A DNA stretch of 64,000 nucleotides from an uncultured Stenotrophomonas sp. (GCA_913775725.1 CAJYNG010000018.1:1-64000); one strand, 5' to 3'; positions 1-9,018 are shown, counted from the first letter of the stretch. Notes: generated by a model not told the origin, from the sequence alone. Numbers and translations are program-made.

Positions 1-74
1 GAACTCTGTGCCCAGGCGGTGGTGGTCATCGCCGCGAGGGCGAGGGTGCTCAACAGAATGGTCGTCTTCATCAT
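1..74 (-). CDS. Secreted protein of unknown function (5' end only)
   Basis: Only the first 24 codons are in the window; the gene runs off the left edge. They read as a Sec signal peptide: MMKTT, a hydrophobic stretch (ILLSTLALAAM) and an Ala-Trp-Ala site at residues 20-22, with mature sequence starting at about Gln23. The ATG at 74 shares its A with the TGA of the upstream subtilase gene (TGATG), so the two are probably one transcript and translationally coupled. The mature part is not visible, so no function can be assigned. A secreted partner of the protease is possible, but only from context. Confidence 0.7.
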   Translation of the reverse strand, partial: MMKTTILLSTLALAAMTTTAWAQS

Positions 75-1825
75 CAGTGCCCCAGAACGCGGATCTTGAA
101 GAATTCGAGGTTGCCACGCGATGCAGCGTTCGCGGCCTGCCCCAGGTCGGTAACTTCCAGTGTCCAGGTGCCCGTGGCGTTCTCATCCAGGAAGGCATTG
201 CTGGACAGCAGGTCCCAGTTGGTGAAGTTGCGCTGGACACCATTGAGGCCAGAGCCGATCGCGGTGAATGCCGGCTGCACCACGCTGCGCGTGCCACTGG
301 GCGAGACCAGCACGAACTGCAGCTGGCGGGTGTTGCTGTGGTTGACCCGGAAGCCCAGCTGCACGCTTTCGATGTTGCGCGCGCCATTGGCCAGCTGGAA
401 GGTCAGGCGAGCAGCAGCGGCCGAGGTATTGCCGATGGCTACGGTGCGCGTCGTGTTGCGCCAGCCGCTGTCCACCAATGCACCCAGCGACTGGAAGTTC
501 TCGGCGACCTCTACTGCACGAGCGGCGTTGACCACGCCGAAGCCGTACCAGTTGCTGTAGGCGCGGCCGGCGGCATTCACCGTCCAACCCGGCACCAGCA
601 CGCGGCCATCGGAGTGCGTGACCGCCGCCCGGTTCGGGTCATTGCGGGTGGCGGTGGTGGCCAAGATGTACTTCACATCGCGGTAGGACAGGTTCGGATT
701 AGTCTCCAGCAGCAGTGCCGCCACGCCCGAGACCATCGGCGTGGCCGCCGAGGTACCGTTCATCTTGCCGGTGTAGTTGCAGGTGCTGTCGATGGCGGAC
801 TGATCGCCGTCCAGTGTGTTGCGCAGGCTCGTGTTCTTGTTGCTGCCCTGCGCGCAGCCGGTGACGTCGGTGGTGAGAATGGCCGGATCGTAGCGGATCG
901 CCAGCTGCCCCGGCACGACCTGCCGCTGCCAGCCGTTCTCGCCGCCGAAGCCGGACACCCACAGCGCCGAGCCGGTGGACGAGTAGGACGAGCGCACGCC
1001 ATCGGCGCGCACGGCGGCAACGGTGATTACGTTGAACAGGTTGTTGCGCGGATCGCGGCCGGCCGGAATGCAACCCGTGTTGCGGTTCTTGGTGTCTGCC
1101 GAGCAGATGTCGGTGCCATCCGAGCGTGCGCCGTTGTTGTGGTTGTTGCCGGCGGCTTTCACGTAGATGCCACCGCGCCCGCCACGGGTGCCGGACATGG
1201 CCTGCTCATAGGCGGTGATGTCGTTCTGGCTGTAGGCCAACGGCAGGTTGGGGTTGCCCGGGCTTGAGCCCCAGCTGTTGTTGAAGACCCCCACGTCGGC
1301 CACTTCGGCGCCGTCCCACCACGAGTACTCGATGTTGGAATTCGAATTGCCCTGGGCATTGGATGCCAGGAAATTGAAGCCCTTCAGGGTGGCCGCCGAG
1401 GCAACGCCGCGCACGCCCAGGTTGTTGGCGCCCACCGCACCGGCGATGCCGCCGACCATGGTGCCGTGATTGTCGCGGTCCGGATTGGACGGTGAGGGGT
1501 TGTTGCTCTGGTTGGCGAAATTCTTGCCCGCGACTGCCGCGACGTTGGCAGCCAGGTCCGGGTGCGCGATCTGCAGGCCGTCATCGACGATGGCGATGGT
1601 GACGCCCTGGCCACGGATGCCATTGCGGAACAGGCCATCCACGTTGAGATCGTTGCCGGCCACCGGCAGGGTATCGCCCAGTACGGCCTGCCCGGTGTTG
1701 AGCAGATGCCACTGACGCCCGGCCAGCGGATCGGCCTGCTGGGCCTGGGCGGTGACGGCCAGGCTGCCCAGCACCAGGGCAGTGGCAAGGGCCAGGCGCG
1801 CGGAGCGTTGCGTGTGTCGCTTCAT
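74..1825 (-). CDS. Secreted S8 subtilisin-like serine protease with C-terminal P domain
   Basis: An extracellular serine endopeptidase of 583 residues. A signal peptide covers residues 1-29 (cleavage near AQAQ). The subtilase catalytic domain follows with the full triad: Asp81 (IVDDG), His120 (NHGT) and Ser359 (NGTSAATP). Residues from about 460 to the end look like a proprotein-convertase P domain (FRVNHSNTRQL, ENATGTWTLEVTD), typical of kexin-like bacterial S8 proteases. The ATG at 1825 was chosen because it starts the signal peptide and has AAGGA eight bases upstream; a further upstream in-frame Met only adds a non-signal extension. S. maltophilia secretes several related proteases (StmPr1-3), but I cannot say which, if any, this is. 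Its TGA overlaps the next gene's ATG. Confidence 0.93.
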   Translation of the reverse strand: MKRHTQRSARLALATALVLGSLAVTAQAQQADPLAGRQWHLLNTGQAVLGDTLPVAGNDLNVDGLFRNGIRGQGVTIAIVDDGLQIAHPDLAANVAAVAGKNFANQSNNPSPSNPDRDNHGTMVGGIAGAVGANNLGVRGVASAATLKGFNFLASNAQGNSNSNIEYSWWDGAEVADVGVFNNSWGSSPGNPNLPLAYSQNDITAYEQAMSGTRGGRGGIYVKAAGNNHNNGARSDGTDICSADTKNRNTGCIPAGRDPRNNLFNVITVAAVRADGVRSSYSSTGSALWVSGFGGENGWQRQVVPGQLAIRYDPAILTTDVTGCAQGSNKNTSLRNTLDGDQSAIDSTCNYTGKMNGTSAATPMVSGVAALLLETNPNLSYRDVKYILATTATRNDPNRAAVTHSDGRVLVPGWTVNAAGRAYSNWYGFGVVNAARAVEVAENFQSLGALVDSGWRNTTRTVAIGNTSAAAARLTFQLANGARNIESVQLGFRVNHSNTRQLQFVLVSPSGTRSVVQPAFTAIGSGLNGVQRNFTNWDLLSSNAFLDENATGTWTLEVTDLGQAANAASRGNLEFFKIRVLGH

Positions 1826-2002
1826 ACACGAATCCTTCTGTTGTGAATCGGCATGGCAGGACGGCGGGGCGGATCTGCCCCATCGCAACGAGCCAAACGC
1901 GACACAACGAATAACCCCCTACCTCTTCACATACCCAATCTGCAGATGTGCCGATTGCGTCACAAACGCTTATGCCGTGGGGTAATGACGACTGCGCATT
2001 CC

Positions 2003-2077
2003 TGTAGAGCCGAGCCCATGCTCGGCTGATCGGACGGTCCCGTGTGTAAAGCAGTCGAGCATGGGCTCGGCTCTACA
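2003..2077. repeat. SMAG-type REP pair (two facing palindromes)
   Basis: A GTAGAGCCGAGC palindrome is followed about 25 bases later by an inverted copy ending GCTCGGCTCTAC. This is the two-unit arrangement of the S. maltophilia GTAG repeats, which are thought to be moved by REP-associated tyrosine transposases. It lies between the divergent protease and DUF2231 genes. Confidence 0.9.
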
Positions 2078-2151
2078 CAAGCGGTGTCATCGCGCGCCCT
2101 CACACGCCGCTGTGCTACTACAGCCCGTGCACCCTTCCGCATCGGAGCACG

Positions 2152-2595
2152 ATGATGGTCAACCCCCTGGCCCAGGCCCATCGCGGCCTTGGCACCACGC
2201 TGTTCAGCCTGTTGAACCCGATACCCTTCGGCTTCTTCGTCGGCGCGCTGATCTTCGACGCGATCTATCTCAACAGCGCCGAGGTGATGTGGGGCAAGGC
2301 GGCCGCCTGGCTGATCACCTTCGGCCTGCTGATCGCCATCATTCCGCGCCTGATCAACCTGTTCGCGGTCTGGCGCCACAACGGCACGGCCACTCGTATA
2401 GACCGCATCGACTTCTTCCTCAACCTGATCGCAGTGGTGCTGGCCATCTGGAACGCCTTCGTGCACAGCCGCGATGCGTATGCCGTGGCGGTGCCGGGCA
2501 CCATCCTGTCGGCGCTGACCGTGGCCCTGATCGCACTGGGCCTGATTCTGCTGTCACTGCAGCCGCCGGTGCTGCAGGGAGGTCGTCATGGCTAA
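2152..2595 (+). CDS. DUF2231 family membrane protein
   Basis: A 147-residue inner-membrane protein with four predicted helices (about residues 20-40, 50-70, 85-105 and 113-138) and the NPIPFGFF-type start of the first helix usual in DUF2231 proteins. The family has no proven biochemical role but is often found beside redox or sugar dehydrogenases. The ATG at 2152 follows GGAG with good spacing; a second ATG at 2155 is equally possible. The stop codon lies inside the next gene (8-base overlap), so the two products are probably made together. Confidence 0.8.
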   Translation: MMVNPLAQAHRGLGTTLFSLLNPIPFGFFVGALIFDAIYLNSAEVMWGKAAAWLITFGLLIAIIPRLINLFAVWRHNGTATRIDRIDFFLNLIAVVLAIWNAFVHSRDAYAVAVPGTILSALTVALIALGLILLSLQPPVLQGGRHG

Positions 2596-3898
2596 GCACA
2601 TCCTGCCCACCGTCGCCGCGCTGGCTCTGGCCTTCACCCTATCGGCCTGCGCGGGCAAGGCCGAATACCACCCCACCGACCAGTCCGGTGCGAAGCCACC
2701 GCTGCCGGCACCGAAGAACTTCCTGATGCCGCCGATGCAGGTGCCGCGCGGCGTGGGCTGGGCCGAGGGCCAGTCACCCACGGTGGCCGAGGGCCTGAAG
2801 ATCGAACGCATCGCCGCCAACCTGCTGCATCCGCGGCGGCTGTTGACCCTGCCCAACGGCGATGTGCTGGTGGTGGAGGGCAATGGCCCCGGCGAAGAAC
2901 CCGTCACCACGCCCAAGCAGTGGATCGCCGGCAAGGTGAAGGCGCGCTCGGGCAAGGCCGGCAAGGGCGGCAACCGGGTCACCCTGCTGCGCCGCACGCC
3001 GGGCACGAACACCTGGTCCCAGCACGTCTACATCGAAGGCCTGCATTCGCCGTTCGGCATCCAGCTGATCGGCGACACGCTGTACGTCGCCAACACCGGC
3101 AACATCGTGCAGTACCACTACGTGCCTGGTGAAACCCGCATGTCCGACAAGGGCCGTGAGTTCACCGACCTGCCCAGCACCATCAACCACCACTGGACCA
3201 AGGAACTGCTGGCCAGCCGCGATGGCCGCAAGCTGTACGTGGGCGTGGGTTCCAACAGCAACATCACCGAAAACGGCCTGGCCGTCGAGTACCGCCGCGC
3301 GGTGGTGCTGGAAGTGGACGTGGCCACCCGTGGCAGCCGCATCTTTGCGTCTGGCATCCGCAATCCGACCGGGCTGGACTGGGAGCCGAGTACCGGGAAG
3401 CTGTGGGCGGTGGCAAACGAACGCGACGAGATCGGTGCCGACCTGGTGCCTGATTACCTGACCTCGGTGAAAGAAGATGGTTTCTACGGTTGGCCCTACA
3501 GTTACTACGGCCAGCACGTGGACGAGCGCGTGCAGCCGCAGCGGCCGGACCTGGTGGCCAAGGCGATCGTGCCGGACTACGCCATCGGCTCGCACGTGGC
3601 ACCGCTGGGCCTGCTGTTCTACACCGGCCAGGCACTGCCGGCGCAGTACCACGGCGGCGCCTTCATCGGCGAGCACGGCAGCTGGGACCGTTCACCGCTG
3701 AGTGGCTACGAAGTGGTCTACGTACCGTTCAAGGACGGCAAGCCGACCGGACGGCCGCAGACCGTGGTCAGCGGCTTCGCCTCGAAGGACGAGAAGACCC
3801 TGATGGGCGCACCGGTGGGCATGGCCATGGACGCCGAAGGTGCATTGCTGGTGGCCGATGACGTGGGCGACGTGGTGTGGCGGGTGTCGGCCAAGTAG
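2588..3898 (+). CDS. Sorbosone dehydrogenase-like PQQ/beta-propeller lipoprotein
   Basis: A 436-residue protein of the L-sorbosone dehydrogenase / soluble glucose dehydrogenase (GDH beta-propeller) group, which oxidise sugars using pyrroloquinoline quinone. The N-terminus is a lipoprotein signal with lipobox LSAC (Cys20), so it should be anchored in the envelope facing the periplasm. Family signatures include LTLPNGDVLVVEG near residue 95, GIRNPTGLDWEP near 257, and GEHGSWDRSPLSGYEV near 357. The 8-base overlap with the DUF2231 membrane protein suggests a functional pair, perhaps an electron route into the membrane (inference). The actual sugar substrate is unknown. Confidence 0.83.
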   Translation: MAKHILPTVAALALAFTLSACAGKAEYHPTDQSGAKPPLPAPKNFLMPPMQVPRGVGWAEGQSPTVAEGLKIERIAANLLHPRRLLTLPNGDVLVVEGNGPGEEPVTTPKQWIAGKVKARSGKAGKGGNRVTLLRRTPGTNTWSQHVYIEGLHSPFGIQLIGDTLYVANTGNIVQYHYVPGETRMSDKGREFTDLPSTINHHWTKELLASRDGRKLYVGVGSNSNITENGLAVEYRRAVVLEVDVATRGSRIFASGIRNPTGLDWEPSTGKLWAVANERDEIGADLVPDYLTSVKEDGFYGWPYSYYGQHVDERVQPQRPDLVAKAIVPDYAIGSHVAPLGLLFYTGQALPAQYHGGAFIGEHGSWDRSPLSGYEVVYVPFKDGKPTGRPQTVVSGFASKDEKTLMGAPVGMAMDAEGALLVADDVGDVVWRVSAK

Positions 3899-3901
3899 TT
3901 C

Positions 3902-4033
3902 TGTAGAGCCGAGCCCATGCTCGGCTGCTTTGGATCTGGCTTTTGTAGAGCCGAGCCATGCTCGGCTTACGCGCGCAGCGCGGGGTTTCCGCGTACAGGT
4001 CGAAGAGCAGCCGAGCATGGGCTCGGCTCTACA
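3902..4033. repeat. SMAG-type REP cluster (three units)
   Basis: Two direct GTAGAGCCGAGC palindromes (starting near 3903 and 3943) are followed by an inverted unit ending at 4033. The terminal CTA of the last unit (4029-4031) is the reverse complement of the TAG stop of the exoD-like gene, so repeat and coding sequence overlap. Confidence 0.9.
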
Positions 4034-4691
4034 GTTCCGCGGTACTGCTGCGGAACCCGCTGAACACCGACTCGGCAGCAAACCCGACGCCGCCCAGCAG
4101 CACGCCGAAATACACCACCGTGGCCACAACGAAGCCGTAACCGGCCGCTACCGCCGCGCCATCGCGCTGGATGAAGCCGATCGCAAAGGACATCAGCGCC
4201 AACGCCGGCAGCGTGTTGCTGAAGGGGATCGGCCCAGCCGGCGCCATCAGCAGCAGGGTCGCGAACACCAGCATCAGGTTGTTCAGGCGCATCATCTTCT
4301 TCGAGCGCACCATCACCGCCAGCCGCATCGGCCGCGACAGCCGCTCCATGCGGTACACCCACTTCAGCGCACGGCCCAGGTTGGCCTTCAGCTTGTCGGT
4401 GGCGATCTCGCGGCGTGCCAGCTTCTGCGGCACCCACAGCGGGCGGTTGCGCACCCGGCTCAGGCCGATCAGCAGGATCGAGGCGCCGAACACGGTACTC
4501 AGGCCGGGAATCGATACGGGAATGATGAAGATGGCCGAGAGCAGGATCACGATCAGCAGCAGGCCTTCATCGCCCAGCGCGCTGAGCAGGGTGCCGACGC
4601 TGACCTGGTCGCCGGGCAGTTCGTCGATCATCTGCTCGATCTGCTGGGCCAGGGGCGCGCTGTCGTTGGTTTCGGGGGCACGGTAGGTCAT
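4029..4691 (-). CDS. ExoD family integral membrane protein
   Basis: A 220-residue protein matching the ExoD family (exopolysaccharide synthesis protein ExoD of rhizobia, needed for alkali tolerance and symbiosis; molecular role unknown). It begins with a short amphipathic cytoplasmic part (QQIEQMIDELPGDQV), then a membrane segment (LLLIVILLSAIFIIPVSIPG), the PLWVPQKLARREI signature, and two further hydrophobic segments near the C-terminus. The ATG at 4691 has GGAGAA about nine bases upstream; an earlier in-frame Met gives an implausible Arg/Pro-rich extension. Its TAG stop is built from the end of a SMAG repeat, so the repeat may have set the present C-terminus. Confidence 0.8.
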   Translation of the reverse strand: MTYRAPETNDSAPLAQQIEQMIDELPGDQVSVGTLLSALGDEGLLLIVILLSAIFIIPVSIPGLSTVFGASILLIGLSRVRNRPLWVPQKLARREIATDKLKANLGRALKWVYRMERLSRPMRLAVMVRSKKMMRLNNLMLVFATLLLMAPAGPIPFSNTLPALALMSFAIGFIQRDGAAVAAGYGFVVATVVYFGVLLGGVGFAAESVFSGFRSSTAEL

Positions 4692-4840
4692 GCGTCGCAA
4701 GGTTCTCCAGGGAAGGGCGGTCGGTGGGCCGTCCTGCGGTGGGGGACGCACAGGCTCCCGCAGTATCCCGGCCAACGTGGGCAAAGAGGTGAACCGGGCA
4801 TGAGGGGTTAAACTGGCGTGCCCCGCACGAGTTGAACGCA

Positions 4841-5674
4841 ATGGACATGGGCCGCAGGCAATCGACCATCGAACTGGTCGCCATCGATATGGATGGCACC
4901 CTGCTGGACCCCACCCACACGCTCACCGCGCGGGCCAAGCAGGCGATCGCACAGGCGCGCGCGCTGGGCGTGCATATCGTGCTGACCAGCGGTCGCCCGG
5001 TTCCGGGCCTGGTGCCGTTCCTGCACGAGCTGAGCATCACCGGCGACGACGACTACTGCATCGCCTGCAATGGCGGCCTGGTGCAACGCATCGGCACGCG
5101 CGAAACCGTGGTCGAGTATCCGCTCAGTTTCGACGATTTCCTGTTCTGCGAGCAGGTGGCCCGCGAAGTGGGCGTGCATTTCCAGGCGCTGGACAGCCAG
5201 CGCATGTACACGCCCAACCAGGACATCAGCTATTACACCGTGGCCGACTCGCATCTTTCGCGGATGCCGCTGTCCTACCGCCGCGTGGAAGACATGGACC
5301 CGTCGATGTCCTTCATCAAGCTGATGATGATCGACGAACCCGACGTGCTGGATGCCGCCATCGCGCGCCTGCCCAGCGAACTGACCGAGCGCTTCGCGGT
5401 ACTGAAGAGCGCGCCGTTCTTCCTGGAAGTGTTCGACCGCCGTGCCGGCAAGGGCCCGAGCCTGCAGACGCTGGCCGAACACCTGGGCATCGACCGCGCC
5501 AACGTGATGGCCATCGGCGACCAGGAAAACGACCTGACCATGCTGCAGTACGCCGGTACCAGCGTGGCGATGGGCAACGCCATCGACGCGGTGAAGGCGG
5601 TGGCGCGGTTTGAAACCACCAGCAATGCCGATGAAGGCGTGGCGCGCGCCATTGAGCGCTTCGTTCTGCAGTAA
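4841..5674 (+). CDS. Cof-type HAD-IIB phosphatase (YidA-like)
   Basis: A cytoplasmic phosphatase of the haloacid dehalogenase superfamily, subclass IIB, the group that includes the sugar phosphatase YidA. Motif I is AIDMDGTLLD, motif II is VLTSGRP, the Lys motif is AGKGPSL, and motif IV is MAIGDQENDLTML. The cap between motifs II and III has the Cof size. Substrates in this family are phosphosugars or cofactor phosphates and cannot be read from sequence. The start is uncertain: ATG at 4841 or 4847, or TTG at 4832; none has a strong ribosome site. Confidence 0.88.
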   Translation: MDMGRRQSTIELVAIDMDGTLLDPTHTLTARAKQAIAQARALGVHIVLTSGRPVPGLVPFLHELSITGDDDYCIACNGGLVQRIGTRETVVEYPLSFDDFLFCEQVAREVGVHFQALDSQRMYTPNQDISYYTVADSHLSRMPLSYRRVEDMDPSMSFIKLMMIDEPDVLDAAIARLPSELTERFAVLKSAPFFLEVFDRRAGKGPSLQTLAEHLGIDRANVMAIGDQENDLTMLQYAGTSVAMGNAIDAVKAVARFETTSNADEGVARAIERFVLQ

Positions 5675-5691
5675 GCCGGTAACGCGAAGAA

Positions 5692-5720
5692 GGACGCCGC
5701 CACGCACGGCGGCGGCGTCC
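5692..5720. terminator. Bidirectional hairpin between convergent genes
   Basis: A perfect 10-bp stem (GGACGCCGCC / GGCGGCGTCC) with a 9-base loop sits between two convergent stop codons. No strong T-run follows on either strand, so it may end transcription only in part. Confidence 0.6.
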
Positions 5721-5731
5721 CACAAGCGGTC

Positions 5732-6214
5732 TTACTGGCAGACGTACTCGTAGCCCGACTGAACGCTTTCCACATCGAGCTCATGGTTCTGGATCTCAAT
5801 CGTTTCCATGCGGGTCGAAACAACCACCGCACGCGAACCGACGTTGCACGCAGCAGGCAGGCCGCCGGCGTAGACCTGCCCATTGATCGCATACGCCAGG
5901 CCGTAGCAGGCTGAGCCGAGCTTCTGCGAGTCGAAGTGGCAAGCATTGAGCTGGTTGTTGGCCGATGCGCTGGCGGCGTTGTAGTTGGTCGTCCAGCCGC
6001 TGAACGGATCGTTGGCGCAGGTGCCTGGGAAGTCCTGGATCGGCGTGCCGCCGGTCGTGCAGGTGTGTTCCCATGCGCTCGAGAAGGGGCCTTGCTTGAA
6101 GTACGCAGTGCGGCCGCTGTCGACCCACTGCGCGGCGGCAGCATTTTCGGCGAAGGCGGACAGTCCGAGCAGGCACAGTGCAGCTGCGGCGAGCGGTTTC
6201 AATCCAATCAACAT
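5732..6214 (-). CDS. Secreted cysteine-containing hypothetical protein
   Basis: A 160-residue protein with a clear signal peptide (KPLAAAALCLLGLSAFA, cleavage near residues 20-26). The mature part has six Cys (CTTGG, GTCAND, NACHF, SACYG, AACNV and the C-terminal VCQ), so disulfide bonds are likely in the periplasm or outside. I do not recognise the family. The ATG at 6214 has AAAGGA nine bases upstream; in-frame codons before it are not signal-like. It is divergent from the TonB-dependent receptor. Confidence 0.7.
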   Translation of the reverse strand: MLIGLKPLAAAALCLLGLSAFAENAAAAQWVDSGRTAYFKQGPFSSAWEHTCTTGGTPIQDFPGTCANDPFSGWTTNYNAASASANNQLNACHFDSQKLGSACYGLAYAINGQVYAGGLPAACNVGSRAVVVSTRMETIEIQNHELDVESVQSGYEYVCQ

Positions 6215-6676
6215 GACGTTCGTCCTTTGAAGTGTCGAGTTAACGCGTCGGAGCCTTGCATGGCAGCGCGTGCGGAAGGCATCGCAAATGTCCGTCCAGC
6301 CGCCGCGGACATCATCATTCAGCATCCGGGGCGGCACAAGTCGAGCCAGGCACGAATAGTCGAAAGGCTGACGGAGCGCACATACATCACATTGCAACGC
6401 GCAAGTGATACGGCGGCATCGAAAGCGATACCTACGTATAGCCACGCCTTACCACGGTGCAATGGCGGATGTGGCGGTCCGGTGCAAGAATTCCGAACGT
6501 CGAAATCACCCCGCCGCATCACCCGACAGATGAGCGCTTCACTCTGCTGAAAGGCGCACATCGTGCCGCCGCCTGCTCAACGCATACGCATCCTCGCCAG
6601 AGCGCCACCGACCGGTGCTGCGTCGCGCTGGGCGTGCGCCTGCGTCACCTTCCCCCATGCATCCTGGATACTGGCC
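6215..6676. other. Gene-free region between divergent genes
   Basis: This holds the 5' regions of the secreted hypothetical and the TonB receptor. I see no Fur box, repeat or convincing small gene. It is somewhat richer in A/T around 6360-6440, where a promoter for either gene could lie. Confidence 0.4.
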
Positions 6677-8992
6677 ATGAACACTCCACCTACGCTTCTT
6701 GCCCTGGCGATCAGCATCGCTCTTGTTGCACCGCTGCACGCCGCCGAGTCGGCCGACGCTGCCCAAGAAACGCCCACCACATTGAACGCCCTGCAGGTCA
6801 TCGCCACACCGCGCGGTGCGGCCGTGGCACCGACGCAGGTGGTCGGCCCCAACCGCTACATCATCAAGGCCGAAGACCTCGACGCGATGGTCACCGGCAA
6901 CAACGGCCTGGCCATGCTGAAGCAGGTACCGGGCGCCAGCTACACCGCCACCGACGGGCTGGGCCTGGATATCTCGGCCACCAGCCTGTTCGTGCGCGGC
7001 TTCCGCATGAACGAAATGGGCATCACCTTCGAAGGCGTGCCGCTGAATGACAACGGCTTCCTCTCGCTTACCGGCACCAGCGTGGTGAACGTGGGCGTGC
7101 CCGATGGCATCGGCGCGATCACGGTCAGTCCCGGTGGCGCACCGGTCAGCGTGTTCTCCAGCAGCGTCAACGGCGGCAGCCTGGAATACCGCCTGCGCGA
7201 CCTGCAGGACACGCCCAGCCTGCGCGTGAAGCAGGGTGTGGGCAGCAACAGCACGCTGGTCACCACCGTATCCGGGCAGAGCGGCCAGCTCGGTGAGCAC
7301 GGCCCGAAAGTGCTGGTCGACCTGCAGCGCGTGTCCGCCGACAAGTACCAGGGCGAGGGCACCCAGGACTTCCTGCGCGGCGACCTGAAGCTGCAGCAGG
7401 ACGTCGCCTGGGGTGACTTCACCGTGTTCCTGTCCGACAGCAAGGCCAAGGTCTGGGGTTACAACAACATCTCCTTCGACATGATCCGCAAGCTGGGCTG
7501 GAAGGCCGACATTTTCTACCCGGATTATGCGTGGGCCTGGTACGTGGCCTCGCCAGAGAACGCAGACAAGTCCTGTGGCGCCTACATCTGCGGTGAGCTG
7601 TCCGAACTGATTCCGTACGACACCGGCCAGATCACCCGCGATCGCGTGTCCTCGATCAACCATCGCTTCCAGATCACCCCGGCACTGAGTGGCAACGTGC
7701 AGCTGTACAACGCCAACAGCCACACCCAGGCCACGCTGACCGACCCGACCGTACCGTCGCCCAACGGCGCGCCGTTCTCCGAGCAGGTGCAGACCCCGCG
7801 CCTCAACCGGCTGGGCGGCATGCTCAACCTGCAGTTCGAGACCGGCGCGCACACCTTCACCGCCGGCTTCTGGCAGGAGAAGAGCAAGGCCGCGGCCAAG
7901 ACCGAGTGGTACCAGCAGCCGTTGCTGGGCGAGGGCCCGCCGCTGAAGGCCACCGGTCCGTTCGATGTGTATGGCCCCGCGTTCAAGACCGACAACGCAT
8001 CGAGCTGGGTAACCCGCTCGCGCCAGTTCTACCTGCAGGACGACATCGTGTTGAACGACACCCTGAAGCTGGGCGTTGGCTTCAAGGCCGTCGATTTCCG
8101 TACCAGCGGCGGTGGCCTGGGCGATGCCAAGGATCGGCCGGTGAACGGCACGTTGCGCGCCAAGAGCAACTTCCTGCCGCATGTCTCGCTGTTCTGGAGC
8201 CCGACTGAATCCACCGATGCCTTCATCGACCTGGCCAACACCATGAACGGCTACCGCGTGGCCCAGCGCGGCAATATCGGCTACACAGCCTCGGCGTGGA
8301 CCATCACCGACCAGGAAGAGTTCGACCGCGTGGCAGGCACGCTGCGCCCGGAGAAGAACTGGAACCTCACCGTGGGTGCATCGCATCGCTTCGACCGGCT
8401 GACGATCACCGGCGACGTGTTCTACAACGACATCCGCAACCGCCTGCTGTCAGCCGCCATCGGTACCCAGTTCGCGCAGATCAACACGGTTCGGCTGATG
8501 CCGAAGATGCATGTGATCGGCGCCGACCTCGGCATCACCGCCGACCTGACCGACCACCTGCAGTTCTACCAGGGCGTGGCCGTGGCCCGTTCGTACTACG
8601 ACAGTGATTTCGTGGTGGGCGACACCGTGTACCCGATCAAGGGCAATGCCCAGCCGGGCTACCCGCAGATCTCGCTGGTCAGCGACCTGTCCGCCCACTT
8701 CGGTGACTGGCGTTTTGGTGCCACCAGTACCTCGTACCTGCGCCAGCCCTTCACCTACGAGAACGACATCCGCGTGCCGACCTTCTGGCAGGTCAACACC
8801 TATGCCGCCTACCGCTTCGGTGCCGACAGCGCCGTGCCCGGCCTGGAGCTGCGGCTGGACGTGAGCAACCTGTTCAACCGCCACAACATCGGCACTGCCA
8901 CCATCGCCGGCTCGTCGTTCTCGGGGGACTACCAGACCCTGCAGCGCAGCGCGCCACGGCAGCTGATGTTCAGTACCTCGATGGCGTTCTGA
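6677..8992 (+). CDS. TonB-dependent outer-membrane receptor
   Basis: A 771-residue receptor. A signal peptide (residues 1-23, ending LHAAES) is followed by a TonB-box-like segment (ALQVIATPRG), a plug domain (about residues 55-170; LFVRGFRMNEMG, FEGVPLNDNG), and a beta-barrel ending in Phe (FSTSMAF). It imports a ligand across the outer membrane using TonB/ExbB energy; the substrate is not evident. The barrel segment ENWNLTVGASHRF and C-terminal LRLDVSNLFNRHN are standard. The ATG at 6677 was chosen because it starts the signal peptide. No siderophore genes or Fur box are near, so a non-iron substrate is as likely. Confidence 0.9.
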   Translation: MNTPPTLLALAISIALVAPLHAAESADAAQETPTTLNALQVIATPRGAAVAPTQVVGPNRYIIKAEDLDAMVTGNNGLAMLKQVPGASYTATDGLGLDISATSLFVRGFRMNEMGITFEGVPLNDNGFLSLTGTSVVNVGVPDGIGAITVSPGGAPVSVFSSSVNGGSLEYRLRDLQDTPSLRVKQGVGSNSTLVTTVSGQSGQLGEHGPKVLVDLQRVSADKYQGEGTQDFLRGDLKLQQDVAWGDFTVFLSDSKAKVWGYNNISFDMIRKLGWKADIFYPDYAWAWYVASPENADKSCGAYICGELSELIPYDTGQITRDRVSSINHRFQITPALSGNVQLYNANSHTQATLTDPTVPSPNGAPFSEQVQTPRLNRLGGMLNLQFETGAHTFTAGFWQEKSKAAAKTEWYQQPLLGEGPPLKATGPFDVYGPAFKTDNASSWVTRSRQFYLQDDIVLNDTLKLGVGFKAVDFRTSGGGLGDAKDRPVNGTLRAKSNFLPHVSLFWSPTESTDAFIDLANTMNGYRVAQRGNIGYTASAWTITDQEEFDRVAGTLRPEKNWNLTVGASHRFDRLTITGDVFYNDIRNRLLSAAIGTQFAQINTVRLMPKMHVIGADLGITADLTDHLQFYQGVAVARSYYDSDFVVGDTVYPIKGNAQPGYPQISLVSDLSAHFGDWRFGATSTSYLRQPFTYENDIRVPTFWQVNTYAAYRFGADSAVPGLELRLDVSNLFNRHNIGTATIAGSSFSGDYQTLQRSAPRQLMFSTSMAF

Positions 8993-9018
8993 GGCAGCGA
9001 GGGGCGGGGTCGTGATCT

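Noticed and set aside
74-1825. Naming the subtilase StmPr1, StmPr2 or StmPr3
   Set aside because: Sequence family fits but the individual name needs an alignment I cannot run.
3902-4033. Regular palindromic units that could suggest a CRISPR array
   Set aside because: Units face each other, spacing is irregular, there are no unique spacers and no cas genes. They match the SMAG REP family.
6319-6561. Small open frame in the gap between the Cys-rich protein and TonB receptor
   Set aside because: No ribosome site, no signal or domain, and codon use unlike the neighbours.
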